Positions 7,421-15,910 of a stretch of 64,000 bases of DNA are shown in pieces. Location: contig NZ_FQUG01000002.1 of assembly GCF_900129225.1 (NCBI RefSeq), positions 124,001-188,000 of the forward strand. Direction: 5' to 3'. This stretch comes from Schwartzia succinivorans DSM 10502 (GTDB lineage: Bacteria; Bacillota; Negativicutes; Selenomonadales; Selenomonadaceae). The first letter of the stretch is position 1, and each line of letters starts with the position of its first letter. A program made the position numbers and the translations under genes. Under the pieces are notes generated by a model that saw nothing but the letters and a program-made list of their open reading frames with translations, was not told where the DNA came from and did not search any database.

Positions 7421-9195
7421 TTGTGCTCCTCCTTTCTGCCGTTTTCAACTATTGTGATGAACACCTCATTCATGGGCGCATGCTTCAGCCCAAGCTCATC
7501 ACGAATCCCTTCAGGGCTTCCGATGGCAAAAAGTCTTCCCTGATCCTGTATCATGATTCGGTCGCAGTATTCGGCCTCCTCCATGAAGTGGGTTGTGATT
7601 ATGATGGTTGTTCCGTGGGCGGAGAGATCAGTAATCTGCCGCCAGAACTGACGCCGTGCGAGGGGGTCTATTCCGCTTGTAGGTTCGTCAAGAAACAGAA
7701 TTTTCGGCTTGTGCATGAGGGCAGCTGCCATGGAAAGACGCTGTTTGTAGCCGCCCGGAAGAGATTCCGCGGCATCGTTCTCCCTGCCGTGCAGGGAAAA
7801 TTCATCAATGACCTCATTGATGCGTTTTTTCAGTGTCTCTCCGCTGAGGCCGTAGGCACCGCCGAAAAAGCGCAGGTTTTCAAGCACGCTCAGATTTCCG
7901 TAAAGAGAAAATTTCTGCGCCACGTAGCCTAATTTTTCACGGGCCTTTGTACGGGAAACGGAAAGGTCAACCCCTGCGACATTGAGATAGCCGCTGGTTG
8001 CAGGGAGAAGTCCGCAGAGCATGCGGAAGGTCGTGGTTTTGCCTGCGCCGTTAGGACCTAATAGGCCGAATATTTCTCCCTGATGAACGGAAAATGAGGT
8101 ATTTGCAACGGCGGTAAAATCACCAAATTTGCGAACGAGATTCTTGACCTCTATATCGACAGGAAGTCCTGCGTCAGAGGTAATGCGTTTCTGTTCCTTG
8201 AGGATTTTATCGTCGCGGCTTTGGACGGCAGGAGCGGAGAGGTCGGGATTTTCCTTAAGGTCCTTGTGCATTAGCAGCATAAAGCCGTCTTCAAGACGCT
8301 CGGGAACAGCCTCTGCAGTAAGTGAAAAATTATCAAGGACGGGACTTTGCTCCGCCCCGCGCGTGATGAAATGAACGCGTCCTCCATCGGGAACAGCATC
8401 GATTATATGCTCCGAGTCATCCAGCAGAAGGCTTTGCAGAACACGGGTGGGAACAGTTTCGGGAGGCTCAACGGAAAAGCAGAGATTCTTCGCCAGAGCG
8501 CGTATATCGGCAGGTGTGCCCTCCATCAAAACGCGCCCCCTGTTCATGACAAAAACATCGGCGCACATTTCTGCTTCGTCCATGTAGGAGGTGTTAACAA
8601 AAATGGAAATAGGGTCGCTTGCCACAAGACTTTTGAGAATTTCCCAAAGCTCACGCCGCGAAAGCGGATCTACTCCGACAGTTGGCTCGTCCAAAAGCAG
8701 CAGAGACGGGGAGCGAACCAGCGTACAGGCAAGCCCGAGCTTCTGCTTCATGCCGCCTGAGAGCTTTCCGGCAAGCCGTTTTGTAAAAGGAGAAAGCCCT
8801 GTCATGTTCAAAAGCCGCTCAAAGCGTTCCGGACGTATATCCTGAGGGATACCGTGGAGGTCGGCATAGAGATTCATGTTTTCCTCTACGGAGAGATCTT
8901 CATAAAGACCGAATTTCTGTGGCATGTAGCTGAGTTCGTTCTGCACTGCCTGTGGCTCTTCGGCAACATTTTTGCCGAGAACAGTAAGGCGCCCCTCAGT
9001 CGGAAGCATAAGCCCTGCCATAAGGCGCATGAGCGTCGTTTTTCCAGAGCCGTCAGGGCCTATAAGAGCAGAGAGCACCCCTTTCTTTACTTCAATGTTA
9101 AGGGGCGCAAGTGCTGTGACGGAGGTTCCGTCCTTTTGCGGAAAGACCTTCGTAAGATTTTCAGTTTTTACAATGTAATCAGTTTGTGCGTTCAT
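7417..9195 (-). CDS. Tandem ABC ATPase (YbhF-like), efflux system
   Basis: This 592-residue protein holds two complete ABC ATPase domains. The first has Walker A GPDGSGKTT (near residue 43), signature LSGGMKQK and Walker B LLLLDEPTVGVDP. The second has GPNGAGKTT (near residue 375), a signature degraded to LPGGYKQR, and ILFLDEPTSGIDP. One polypeptide therefore supplies both ATP sites for the two permeases. Its start overlaps the stop of the HlyD gene by one base (TGATG). This fused architecture is characteristic of the YbhF/RbbA-like drug exporters rather than of single-ATPase ABC-2 systems. Confidence 0.93.
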   Translation of the reverse strand: MNAQTDYIVKTENLTKVFPQKDGTSVTALAPLNIEVKKGVLSALIGPDGSGKTTLMRLMAGLMLPTEGRLTVLGKNVAEEPQAVQNELSYMPQKFGLYEDLSVEENMNLYADLHGIPQDIRPERFERLLNMTGLSPFTKRLAGKLSGGMKQKLGLACTLVRSPSLLLLDEPTVGVDPLSRRELWEILKSLVASDPISIFVNTSYMDEAEMCADVFVMNRGRVLMEGTPADIRALAKNLCFSVEPPETVPTRVLQSLLLDDSEHIIDAVPDGGRVHFITRGAEQSPVLDNFSLTAEAVPERLEDGFMLLMHKDLKENPDLSAPAVQSRDDKILKEQKRITSDAGLPVDIEVKNLVRKFGDFTAVANTSFSVHQGEIFGLLGPNGAGKTTTFRMLCGLLPATSGYLNVAGVDLSVSRTKAREKLGYVAQKFSLYGNLSVLENLRFFGGAYGLSGETLKKRINEVIDEFSLHGRENDAAESLPGGYKQRLSMAAALMHKPKILFLDEPTSGIDPLARRQFWRQITDLSAHGTTIIITTHFMEEAEYCDRIMIQDQGRLFAIGSPEGIRDELGLKHAPMNEVFITIVENGRKEEHK

Positions 9196-10190
9196 CAGAG
9201 ATCCACCCGGACTGTTGCAGGCATACCAAGGCGCAGAATGTTTTCGGGATCATCGAGGTAAACGCGTACCTCATAGAGAAGAGAGGTACGAAGCTCATCG
9301 GTCTGAACCGTTTTCGGAGTAAATTCCGCCGTGGAGGAAATATATCCGATCTGCCCCTTGATGGATTTATCCTTAAAGCTGTCAATCGTTACTGACGCGC
9401 TTTGTCCTTCATGGATACGTCCGAGATCGCTTTCCTTTACATAGACACGCACCCATTTTTTATCGAGGATGGAAAGCTTATAGATGGCTGAGGACGGGGA
9501 AACCATATCGCCGGGTTCGTGCATGCGTGAGCGTATTACGCCGTCAGCCGGGGCCTTGAGCACCGCTTCTGAAAGCAGAAATTCGATATGTGCCTGCTGC
9601 TGCTTCAGCGCATCAAGCTGTGCTTCACCGGCAGCAATATCCTCGGCGCGCGGTCCTGTCAGTGCTTCCTCATAGGCACGGCGTGCAGCTTCAGTCTGGG
9701 CCTGGGCAGCGTTTGCCGCTGAAATGGCGCTGTCAAGCTCCTGCTCACTGATGCCCTGTACGTCATCATAAACCTTCTGTTTGCGGGCGAGTACGCTCTG
9801 AGCCAGCTCAGAGGAGGCCTCTGCCTGACGGACTCTTTCGGCTGCCTGCTCCAGCTCTTCATAGCGTGTTCCGTTATGGAGCTTGGCAACCTCGCTCTCC
9901 TGTGCCTTTACCTGTGCTTTTACCTGTGCCAGCTGTATGGAAAGACTACGTGTTTCGAGGCGTCCGAGAACCTGTTCCTTTTTTACATTGTCGCCTTCCT
10001 CCGCAAGAAGCTCTTCAATGCGGTCATTGGAGCGAAAAGCAAGAGTCACCTCGCGCACGTCAACATTTCCTGATAATACAAGATGCTTCGACGCCTCGCG
10101 CTGGGCGGCGCTTTCGTGCATATACCAGATGATTCCTCCGACCAAAACAATTCCGGCAAAAATTAACAACCAGGTCTTTTTATTCTGCAT
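9195..10190 (-). CDS. HlyD-type membrane-fusion protein (YbhG-like)
   Basis: This 331-residue periplasmic adaptor begins with a membrane anchor (residues ~6-24). A lipoyl/barrel-sandwich half follows, then a long alpha-helical hairpin rich in Gln, Ala and Glu (residues ~75-190), the second lipoyl half with APADGVIRSRMHEPGD, and a beta-barrel domain. It would connect the permeases to an outer-membrane channel, consistent with a diderm host; no TolC gene is present in the window. Longer in-frame starts exist at 10196, 10223 and 10343. I chose 10190 because GAGG stands 8 bases before it and the anchor helix then begins properly. Confidence 0.88.
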   Translation of the reverse strand: MQNKKTWLLIFAGIVLVGGIIWYMHESAAQREASKHLVLSGNVDVREVTLAFRSNDRIEELLAEEGDNVKKEQVLGRLETRSLSIQLAQVKAQVKAQESEVAKLHNGTRYEELEQAAERVRQAEASSELAQSVLARKQKVYDDVQGISEQELDSAISAANAAQAQTEAARRAYEEALTGPRAEDIAAGEAQLDALKQQQAHIEFLLSEAVLKAPADGVIRSRMHEPGDMVSPSSAIYKLSILDKKWVRVYVKESDLGRIHEGQSASVTIDSFKDKSIKGQIGYISSTAEFTPKTVQTDELRTSLLYEVRVYLDDPENILRLGMPATVRVDL

Positions 10191-10361
10191 ATCCATCGCC
10201 TCGATTTCTGAATATTCATTCATGCTTTCAGTATACCATAAACTGATTGATTTTTGAGTCTGTTTGGGAAAAAATATTGAGCTCTGTAAGCAGGAATAAC
10301 ACGGACGAATAAGTTTTTGTGAAGACACTATGGATTTGTTCAAAAAATTTTCAAAAAGGTA

Positions 10362-10390
10362 TTGACACAGTTACACATGTGCAGTATAGT
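10362..10390 (+). promoter_or_regulatory. Sigma-A promoter of methyltransferase unit 1
   Basis: A perfect TTGACA (10362-10367) and TATAGT (10385-10390) are separated by exactly 17 bases. Transcription would start near 10397, just before the structured leader. The 342 bases between 10190 and 10533 hold only this promoter, the leader RNA and, presumably, the upstream signals of the divergent efflux operon. Confidence 0.85.
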
Positions 10391-10400
10391 ATTCCAAAAG

Positions 10401-10497
10401 ATATATAACATAGCAATTAGCTATGAAATGGCTGACTGGAAAACCGGAGGCTTCAACAGAACCGTAAGAGCGGACTGTTGAAGCCTCCTTTCTTTTT
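10401..10497 (+). promoter_or_regulatory. Leader RNA copy 1: candidate riboswitch/attenuator of unit 1
   Basis: This element occurs three times in the island, each time directly after a sigma-A promoter. Copy 1 has hairpin P1 CATAGC (10409-10414) with GCTATG (10420-10425). A conserved single-stranded CTGA follows, then hairpin P2 CTGG (10436-10439), loop AAAA, CCGG (10444-10447). Last is a perfect 14-bp terminator stem (10446-10459 with 10475-10488) and a T-rich tail. The 3' GG of P2 is also the first GG of the terminator stem. It shows no cobalamin B12 box, SAM-box or T-box features. It probably controls read-through into the methyltransferase genes; the ligand or factor is unknown. Confidence 0.75.
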
Positions 10498-10532
10498 CAA
10501 AAGCAATCCAAAGTATCTTGGGAGATGATGGA

Positions 10533-11546
10533 ATGAATGGAAAAGAACGGCTGCTGGCAGCATTACGCGGCGGGGCGACGGACCGAATGCCTGTGCTCTC
10601 CGTTTGTCAGTACGCTACCTATGAGTTGATGGAAAAAACTGGAGCCTGTTGGCCTGAGGCTCATTATGACGGTGAGAAAATGGCGGCGCTTGCGGCAGGC
10701 GGAGCAACAGTGCTTCATCTTGACGCGGTGCGCGTGCCATACTGTCAGACGGTTGAGGCGGAAATATACGGCTCAAAGATTAAGGATGGAGGAAAGAAGC
10801 AGATTCCCAGTATTGAAAAGCCTGCCCTGAGTGTGGACGATGTTCCGGTCATCCCGGAGAATTTCACGGAAAAGGGAAGGATTCCTGCGGTACTCGATGC
10901 CATTCGTCGGTTGAAGCAGGATGTTGGCGGTGAAACTGCTGTAATGGGAAGTATTGTAGGCCCGTTCAGTGTGGCGGCGAATATCATCGGTGTTTCGGCA
11001 CTTCTGAAGGCAAGCCTCAGAAAGCCGGAAAAGCTTGCTCCTTTTTTCGAGGCGGCAGAGAAAACCGCTGAGCAGTATGCGGAGGCAGTCATCAATGCAG
11101 GTGCTGACGCAATCGTCATTGAAGACATGATGGCGTCACTGGATATGATTAGCCCGAAGGCGTACAGGGAGCTTGCGGCACCCTACGAAAAACAGCTGAT
11201 TTCCTTCATTAACAAAAGGGTTCCTGTTATCATCCATATCTGCGGCAAGCTGGATCAGGTAATTCTTGATGTGGCTGCGACAGGGGCGGACGCGATAAGC
11301 GTTGAGTCCGCTGTGGATGTCAGGGAAGCCAAAAGGAAGTTTAAGGAAAATGGTATTTCGACGCCGGTATTCGGTGCGGTTCATCCCATAAGCGCTCTCT
11401 TGGAGGGCACGGAGGAGGATGTCGCCCAGGGCGTGAAAAAATCCATCGCCGACGGCGTTGACGCAGTCTCCCCGGACTGCGCGGTTGCGCCGGATACGCC
11501 GATTAAAAATATCATAGCAATGGTTAAAACAGTTGAAGGACTGTAA
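10533..11546 (+). CDS. UroD/MtaA-family methylcobamide methyltransferase, copy 1
   Basis: This 337-residue protein has the uroporphyrinogen-decarboxylase fold used by MtaA/MtbA/CmuA methyltransferases, which move a methyl group from a methyl-corrinoid protein to a thiol. It keeps the zinc motif His-X-Cys...Cys: HICGKLDQ near residue 232 and SPDCAVAPDTP near the C terminus. In methanogens the acceptor is coenzyme M; bacteria lack it, so the acceptor here is unknown (homocysteine or a pterin are candidates). The ATG at 10533 is preferred to the TTG at 10518 because GGGAG precedes it at good spacing. It is first in the operon with the corrinoid protein and the MtmB homologue. Confidence 0.88.
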   Translation: MNGKERLLAALRGGATDRMPVLSVCQYATYELMEKTGACWPEAHYDGEKMAALAAGGATVLHLDAVRVPYCQTVEAEIYGSKIKDGGKKQIPSIEKPALSVDDVPVIPENFTEKGRIPAVLDAIRRLKQDVGGETAVMGSIVGPFSVAANIIGVSALLKASLRKPEKLAPFFEAAEKTAEQYAEAVINAGADAIVIEDMMASLDMISPKAYRELAAPYEKQLISFINKRVPVIIHICGKLDQVILDVAATGADAISVESAVDVREAKRKFKENGISTPVFGAVHPISALLEGTEEDVAQGVKKSIADGVDAVSPDCAVAPDTPIKNIIAMVKTVEGL

Positions 11547-11571
11547 AGAGAAAAGAAAGAAGGAATAAATC

Positions 11572-12219
11572 ATGGCAGAAAATATTTTGGAAAAACTCAA
11601 GCAGACAATTCTTGACTTCGATGAGGACGCGGCACTTGATGCGGCAAATGAAGCACTGGCAGCAGGCGTTGACCCGGTAGAGGCTGTAGGCGCTCTTGCT
11701 GACGGACTCAACGAGCTGGGTGATAAATTTGAGCGTATGGAGGTATTCCTCCCGGAAATCATGCTGGCCTCGGATGCCTTCAAAAATGCGCTGAGTGTTC
11801 TGGAGCCTGAGATAAAGAAAAGAAACACTGAAGGGCAGAAGGCTATCCCGGTAGTTATCGGCACCGTGCAGGGTGACGTACATCAGGTGGGCAAGGACAT
11901 GGTAGCTACATTCCTGACGACTGCAGGCTTTGATGTGCATGACTTGGGTGTTGATGTCGCCCCGTCCCGTTTTCTTGAGGAAGCAAAGAAGCTTGACGCG
12001 AAAATCATTGCGGCTGCATCTCTTATGTCAACCACACGCCCCGTACAGAAGGACCTTATTGATTTCCTTGAGGCAAAGGGCGTTCGCGACAATTTCATCG
12101 TTCTTGTTGGCGGCGGTGTCGTAACGCAGGAGTGGGCCGACCAGATTAAGGCAGACGGCTACGGGCAGGATGCGATCGCAACTGTTGAGATTGCAAAGAA
12201 GCTGCTTCACGTAGCATAA
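11572..12219 (+). CDS. Methyltransferase corrinoid protein (MtmC/MttC-like), copy 1
   Basis: This 215-residue protein has an N-terminal helical cap domain (residues ~1-90, pattern VGALADGLNELGDKFE) and a C-terminal Rossmann-type B12-binding domain. The motif GDVHQVGKD near residue 105 is the DXHXXG signature whose histidine ligates cobalt from below, and the glycine-rich VLVGGGVV completes the site. It would carry the methyl group as methyl-Co(III) between the MtmB homologue encoded next to it and a UroD-type methyltransferase. The second corrinoid protein (20859-21530) is a clear paralogue but belongs to a different unit. Confidence 0.93.
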   Translation: MAENILEKLKQTILDFDEDAALDAANEALAAGVDPVEAVGALADGLNELGDKFERMEVFLPEIMLASDAFKNALSVLEPEIKKRNTEGQKAIPVVIGTVQGDVHQVGKDMVATFLTTAGFDVHDLGVDVAPSRFLEEAKKLDAKIIAAASLMSTTRPVQKDLIDFLEAKGVRDNFIVLVGGGVVTQEWADQIKADGYGQDAIATVEIAKKLLHVA

Positions 12220-12274
12220 GAATACAAGCTTTTATATGAAATAAATTGAATGGATATAGTTGGAGGGAATTGTT

Positions 12275-13687
12275 ATGAGTCATGGATCCAAAGGAAAATT
12301 TATCGAATACTGGGGCCGCGGTGAAACAGGCCCGATTACATTTCAGAAGGAATTTGATACTAAGGTTTACTGGCCTCGCCTGAAGGAGCTCACGAAGAAA
12401 TACGGCATTGAGTACGCGCCCGGAAAGGTTGTCCCGACTGACGATGATGAGCTTGATGCTATTTGGAATGCAGGCAAGGAACTGCTCTTGGATGTCGGTA
12501 TTCTGAACGTATCGACAGAACGCCGTATAACCTTCAGCGAGGAAGAGGTTGATGCAGCACTTGAGAACCTGCCGACTCAGGTAACTCTGGGTGAGGGACA
12601 GGATGCTATTACCATTCCGCACCGCGGCTTTGAGGATTATGACAGCGGAAAAACCCCTGTTGGCACAATGGGACGTATTCTCGGGCCTATTTCCGATGAT
12701 TTGTATGAAAAGGTTGCGCTGTCATACGCTCAGGAGCCTCTTATTGATTATGTTCACTTCCAGGGTGTCAAGACGGAAATCAACGGTATTCCTGTAAAAC
12801 CTGGCTCTCCGTTTGAAATGATGGCTGAACAGCAGCACGTCGCCATCGTAAATGATGTAAAACGCCGCGTCGGACGTCCTGGGCTTCCCGACGGCGGTTC
12901 AACTCCGGTTAATCTTCAGGCTGAAATGGCTGCGGCAAATCCGTACTGGGGCGTTAAAAAGGGTGACGTGCGCCATGTCTACATCATGCCGCAGCTTAAA
13001 ACAGACTACGATCAGATGAGCCGCGCGTACTTCTGGCACTCTTACGGCGCAAACATCTGGGGTATTCTGCAGTCCTACATCGGCGGCGCCGCAGGCGGCC
13101 CTGCGACCTCCGCGGTAAACGGCGTTGCTGACCTTCTTGCATACGTAATGCTGTATGAACCTACGATTCTCGGCACATGGCCGACAGATGCCCTTTACTT
13201 CAGCAACTCCAGCAAATACGCTCTTTATGTGGCGGACTATGGCGGCGCGGCCTTCAGCAAGCATACTCATTTCCCGTCCCTCGTCGGTGCTTCCTGGCAG
13301 CAGACTGCAGGCATCAACAGTGAGGAATACTTCTGGGAGACCGCAGCCGGCGCAATCGGCAGCGCAACTCTCGGCTTTCTTGTCGCAGGCGGCACAGGCC
13401 ATCAGAGCGCAGGCCTCGACCACGCATGCGGACTTGGCGCGCGCTTTGCTGCAGAGGTCGGCAGGGCAGTCGGCAAGGCCCGCCTTACCCGCGTACAGGC
13501 AAACGAGCTTGTCAATAAGATTCTGCCGAAATATCAGCCGCTCATCGACAACCGCACGCTGCATACAGTCGGCGGAGACTTCCGCACGGCATACGACCTT
13601 ACGACAGTTCAGCCGAAGCCTGAGTTCCTTGCAAAATACAACAAGGTCAAGGCAGAGCTTCGTGAGCTCGGTCTGCCAATCGTTTAA
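12275..13687 (+). CDS. MtmB-family methyltransferase homologue lacking pyrrolysine
   Basis: This 470-residue protein resembles archaeal monomethylamine methyltransferase MtmB (about 458 residues) along its length. Examples are the N-terminal ELTKKYGIEY and PTDDDELDAIWNAGKELLLDVGI, the central GPISDDLYEKVALSYA, and a C-terminal pattern around YDLTTVQPKPEFLAKYNK. The residue matching pyrrolysine-202 of MtmB falls in GRPGLPDGG and is Asp-206 (codon GAC at 12890-12892); there is no in-frame TAG. Pyrrolysine is needed for methylamine chemistry, so the substrate is probably not monomethylamine, by analogy with the non-Pyl MttB homologues that demethylate quaternary amines. The start at 12275 follows GGAGGG; an upstream TTG at 12260 is unlikely. 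A terminator follows. The alignment is from memory. Confidence 0.85.
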   Translation: MSHGSKGKFIEYWGRGETGPITFQKEFDTKVYWPRLKELTKKYGIEYAPGKVVPTDDDELDAIWNAGKELLLDVGILNVSTERRITFSEEEVDAALENLPTQVTLGEGQDAITIPHRGFEDYDSGKTPVGTMGRILGPISDDLYEKVALSYAQEPLIDYVHFQGVKTEINGIPVKPGSPFEMMAEQQHVAIVNDVKRRVGRPGLPDGGSTPVNLQAEMAAANPYWGVKKGDVRHVYIMPQLKTDYDQMSRAYFWHSYGANIWGILQSYIGGAAGGPATSAVNGVADLLAYVMLYEPTILGTWPTDALYFSNSSKYALYVADYGGAAFSKHTHFPSLVGASWQQTAGINSEEYFWETAAGAIGSATLGFLVAGGTGHQSAGLDHACGLGARFAAEVGRAVGKARLTRVQANELVNKILPKYQPLIDNRTLHTVGGDFRTAYDLTTVQPKPEFLAKYNKVKAELRELGLPIV

Positions 13688-13752
13688 AGAGCTTCCCATT
13701 AAGCTTCCTTTCAAGGGGGCTTTCCCATAACTCTTCGGAGACTCTGTCTCCG

Positions 13753-13786
13753 GGCCGTTCACAATTTTTGTGGACGGTCTTTTTTT
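13753..13786 (+). terminator. Terminator of methyltransferase unit 1
   Basis: GGCCGTTCAC (13753-13762) pairs with GTGGACGGTC (13770-13779) and is followed by seven T. A second small hairpin (GGAGAC-TCT-GTCTCC) lies directly before it. Confidence 0.88.
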
Positions 13787-13890
13787 GTAAAAATAAAGTT
13801 TCACCAATGCTGCTCTAATGTAGTAAAATGATAGTAGGTTATTAGAAATTGCATTACATAATTGCTTAAACGGAGAGGGGTAAGCTGAAA

Positions 13891-14826
13891 ATGAAAATCA
13901 GAAAAGCAATCTTTACGGCTGCAATAGCTGCTTCACTTACTGCTTCACTTACTGCTGTATCGCCGTCGTTTATTCCTGCGCCTGTATTCGGCGCGGCGGT
14001 GTGCGAGGCGATGGTTCCGTATCAGAACGACGGGATGACGCTGCTTGTACCGGGTTATTATGACAGTCTGCTCCGTACGAAGGTGCTTAAGGATGACAAG
14101 GACGGCAGACTCTTCTCAATCACCGAGGCGAAATCGGTGACGGCGGCATGGCTGCAGAATGAGCGAAGAAATGGCCCAGGCTGGATCTGTACAATCCGCC
14201 GCGTCAGTGAAAAAAAGCTTCATAAAATGCTCTGCAGTGATATGTCGGGAGCGGAGGTCTTTGCAAAGGATGCAAAGGGGAACCATTATATCCTTGAGCA
14301 TCCGACGGATGTACGCCTGTTCCGCAAAAATAACGAGGATATGCGCCGTGACGGTGAAATATGGAGCAGTCTGAACAAGTGGGCAGGAACGGAGCTTCCG
14401 GGCGAGTTTATACAGGCCAACAAGGGACTTGTACGTGAAGCCTATGACAACAGCAGCGTGGCTATGTATCTAGCCCGCACCGCCTATGGGCCAAGAGTAA
14501 ACTACACAATCGGCATGTCAAGGCAGGGGGCATTTTTTTCGGATGAGGTAAAAGCTGATAAATACGTGGAGCAGCTCATAAGGAACGCAAGGTATGAAAT
14601 GATTGATTCGAAGGATGTGCCTGCCGGAGAATGTGTGACGCTCAGCTTCCCTGATGAAAAAATACGGTTTGACTTCTTTTTGCAGGATGGCAGGGAAAAC
14701 TATGTCCGCGAGGTTCACGTGGACGGTTTTGTAATTCTTTACAGGGCAGCCTTTGATGACGGGGTAACAAAGGCAGGCACTGTTATGAAGCAATGGTACA
14801 GGGAGCTTTCCAACCACAGAATTTAA
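13891..14826 (+). CDS. Exported protein of unknown function
   Basis: This 311-residue protein starts with a signal peptide (positive MKIRK, then an Ala/Leu/Thr-rich core with a direct repeat of TASLT, cleaved near GAA at residue ~32). The mature part shows no catalytic motif that I recognise; it has scattered charged strands and two cysteines (in WICTIRR and MLCSDM). It sits between unit 1 and unit 2 of the methyltransferase island and lies 31 bases before an exported methyltransferase-like gene, so the two are probably co-transcribed. Secretion is clear; function is not. GAGAGGGG precedes the start. Confidence 0.75.
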   Translation: MKIRKAIFTAAIAASLTASLTAVSPSFIPAPVFGAAVCEAMVPYQNDGMTLLVPGYYDSLLRTKVLKDDKDGRLFSITEAKSVTAAWLQNERRNGPGWICTIRRVSEKKLHKMLCSDMSGAEVFAKDAKGNHYILEHPTDVRLFRKNNEDMRRDGEIWSSLNKWAGTELPGEFIQANKGLVREAYDNSSVAMYLARTAYGPRVNYTIGMSRQGAFFSDEVKADKYVEQLIRNARYEMIDSKDVPAGECVTLSFPDEKIRFDFFLQDGRENYVREVHVDGFVILYRAAFDDGVTKAGTVMKQWYRELSNHRI

Positions 14827-14857
14827 GATTGCTTTCAATCAATAGGAGAGATTATTT

Positions 14858-15820
14858 ATGTCTCATGAAACAAAAAGATATTTTATCGGCAGGCTGTTGA
14901 TTTTTGCGCTGCTTCTGTGCGCAGTCTGCGGAAACGTTTATGCGGAAGATTCCATGCGGCCGGTTTCCTATACGGCGTACACTTCTCTTTATTGGCTGAG
15001 GGAGGCAGGCGTTCCGGAGGCGGCAGAATTTTCCAATGCTATCGGAGATAATAAGGTGAGTCTGGCGAAGAATGCGATTCCCAATTATGATGAGCTGGCT
15101 CCTGTAAATAAGCTCTACATTGAAATGCGCTATGCGGCGCTTAATGAATATATCACAGGGAATAACTATCAAAACAATTTTGACATAGCCTGCGGTTTTG
15201 CCCCGCGCAGCATAGCTATGGCACGCCAGGGACGGAATTTTGTGGGCACGGATTTTAAGCAGTCAATAACAGAAGTGAGCAGTATTGTGTCTGAGTGTGT
15301 ACCTGTAAAACAGCAGAAGCGTATTTCCTATATCGTTGCTGATGCAACGGACGGGGCAGGCATGATGCGTGCGGCTGATAAGCTTGACGGACGTATCTGC
15401 ATAACTATGGACGGACTGATGATGTACCTCAGCAGACAGGAGCAGGCAGCTGTGCTGCAGAGCATTAGGGAAATTTTGAAAAAGCATGGCGGCGCGTACG
15501 TCACTTCCGATTTTTCGGCACGTGAATTTGTAAAGGCGTCTGCGATGGTGGTTTATGATGACACAGATGCCCAGCGTATTTACAGAAATTCTGCCGAGAT
15601 GTACGAAAAAACTGCTTCAGCAGATTTTGACAAGGCATTTTTCAGCAATGCAGAGGAGGCTGTTCAGTTTATTGAAGCTCAGGGGCTTAAGGTAAAGAGA
15701 ATTCCCCTTTTCCAAAGTCCTGTTTCGATATACAGTGCCAAAGCCTTTGACCTCGAGCAGTACCAAAAACTGAACGGCTTGAAAAATGAATTGTTCCTTT
15801 GGGAAATTACTATTGATTAA
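14858..15820 (+). CDS. Exported LCM-type SAM methyltransferase-fold protein
   Basis: This 320-residue protein combines an N-terminal signal sequence (RLLIFALLLCAVCG core, cleavage near VYA-ED at residue ~30) with a class I methyltransferase domain of the leucine-carboxyl-methyltransferase (Ppm1/TIGR00027-like) type. The motif I region is FDIACGFAPRSIAMA near residue 110, the acidic strand-2 end is VGTDF, and the strand-4 region reads ITMDGLMMYLSRQE. SAM is not expected outside the cytoplasm, so either the hydrophobic N terminus is only a membrane anchor facing inward or the fold has another role. The cytoplasmic relative at 22586-23488 lacks this N-terminal segment. It follows the unknown secreted protein gene by 31 bases. 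Confidence 0.7.
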   Translation: MSHETKRYFIGRLLIFALLLCAVCGNVYAEDSMRPVSYTAYTSLYWLREAGVPEAAEFSNAIGDNKVSLAKNAIPNYDELAPVNKLYIEMRYAALNEYITGNNYQNNFDIACGFAPRSIAMARQGRNFVGTDFKQSITEVSSIVSECVPVKQQKRISYIVADATDGAGMMRAADKLDGRICITMDGLMMYLSRQEQAAVLQSIREILKKHGGAYVTSDFSAREFVKASAMVVYDDTDAQRIYRNSAEMYEKTASADFDKAFFSNAEEAVQFIEAQGLKVKRIPLFQSPVSIYSAKAFDLEQYQKLNGLKNELFLWEITID

Positions 15821-15870
15821 TGAGGATATTTATACGAAGGAGATAAATTAGCAATGTTTTACGGTTTTGC

Positions 15871-15899
15871 TTGACATCATGCGGCTATTGCGGTATAGT
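15871..15899 (+). promoter_or_regulatory. Sigma-A promoter of methyltransferase unit 2
   Basis: A perfect TTGACA (15871-15876) and TATAGT (15894-15899) are separated by 17 bases, identical in both boxes and spacing to the unit 1 promoter. Confidence 0.85.
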
Positions 15900-15910
15900 A
15901 GTTAAAAATA

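Noticed and set aside
10401-10460. ANTAR-type dual hexaloop antiterminator target
   Set aside because: Neither hairpin has a consistent six-base loop with A1 and G4 across the three copies; P2 loops have four or five bases.
10397-10500. Cobalamin riboswitch as an explanation for the leader RNAs
   Set aside because: The elements are about 100 nt, lack the B12 box and the multi-helix core of cobalamin riboswitches, and contain only two short hairpins before the terminator.
11136-11864. 242-codon open frame on the minus strand over unit 1
   Set aside because: Antisense shadow across the junction of the MtaA-like and corrinoid protein genes.
12275-13687. Pyrrolysine-encoding amber codon in the MtmB homologue
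   Set aside because: The frame is open without TAG and the equivalent position is GAC (Asp); no pyl genes occur in the window.
12899-13807. 302-codon open frame on the minus strand inside the MtmB homologue gene
   Set aside because: It is antisense to a clear gene with strong family similarity, has no ribosome binding site or family motif, and is explained by codon bias.
15854-15874. Micro-ORF (6 codons, MFYGFA) after an AAGGAGA box
   Set aside because: It lies upstream of the unit 2 promoter and its stop overlaps the -35 box, so it is not in the leader transcript; no counterpart exists before units 1 or 3.
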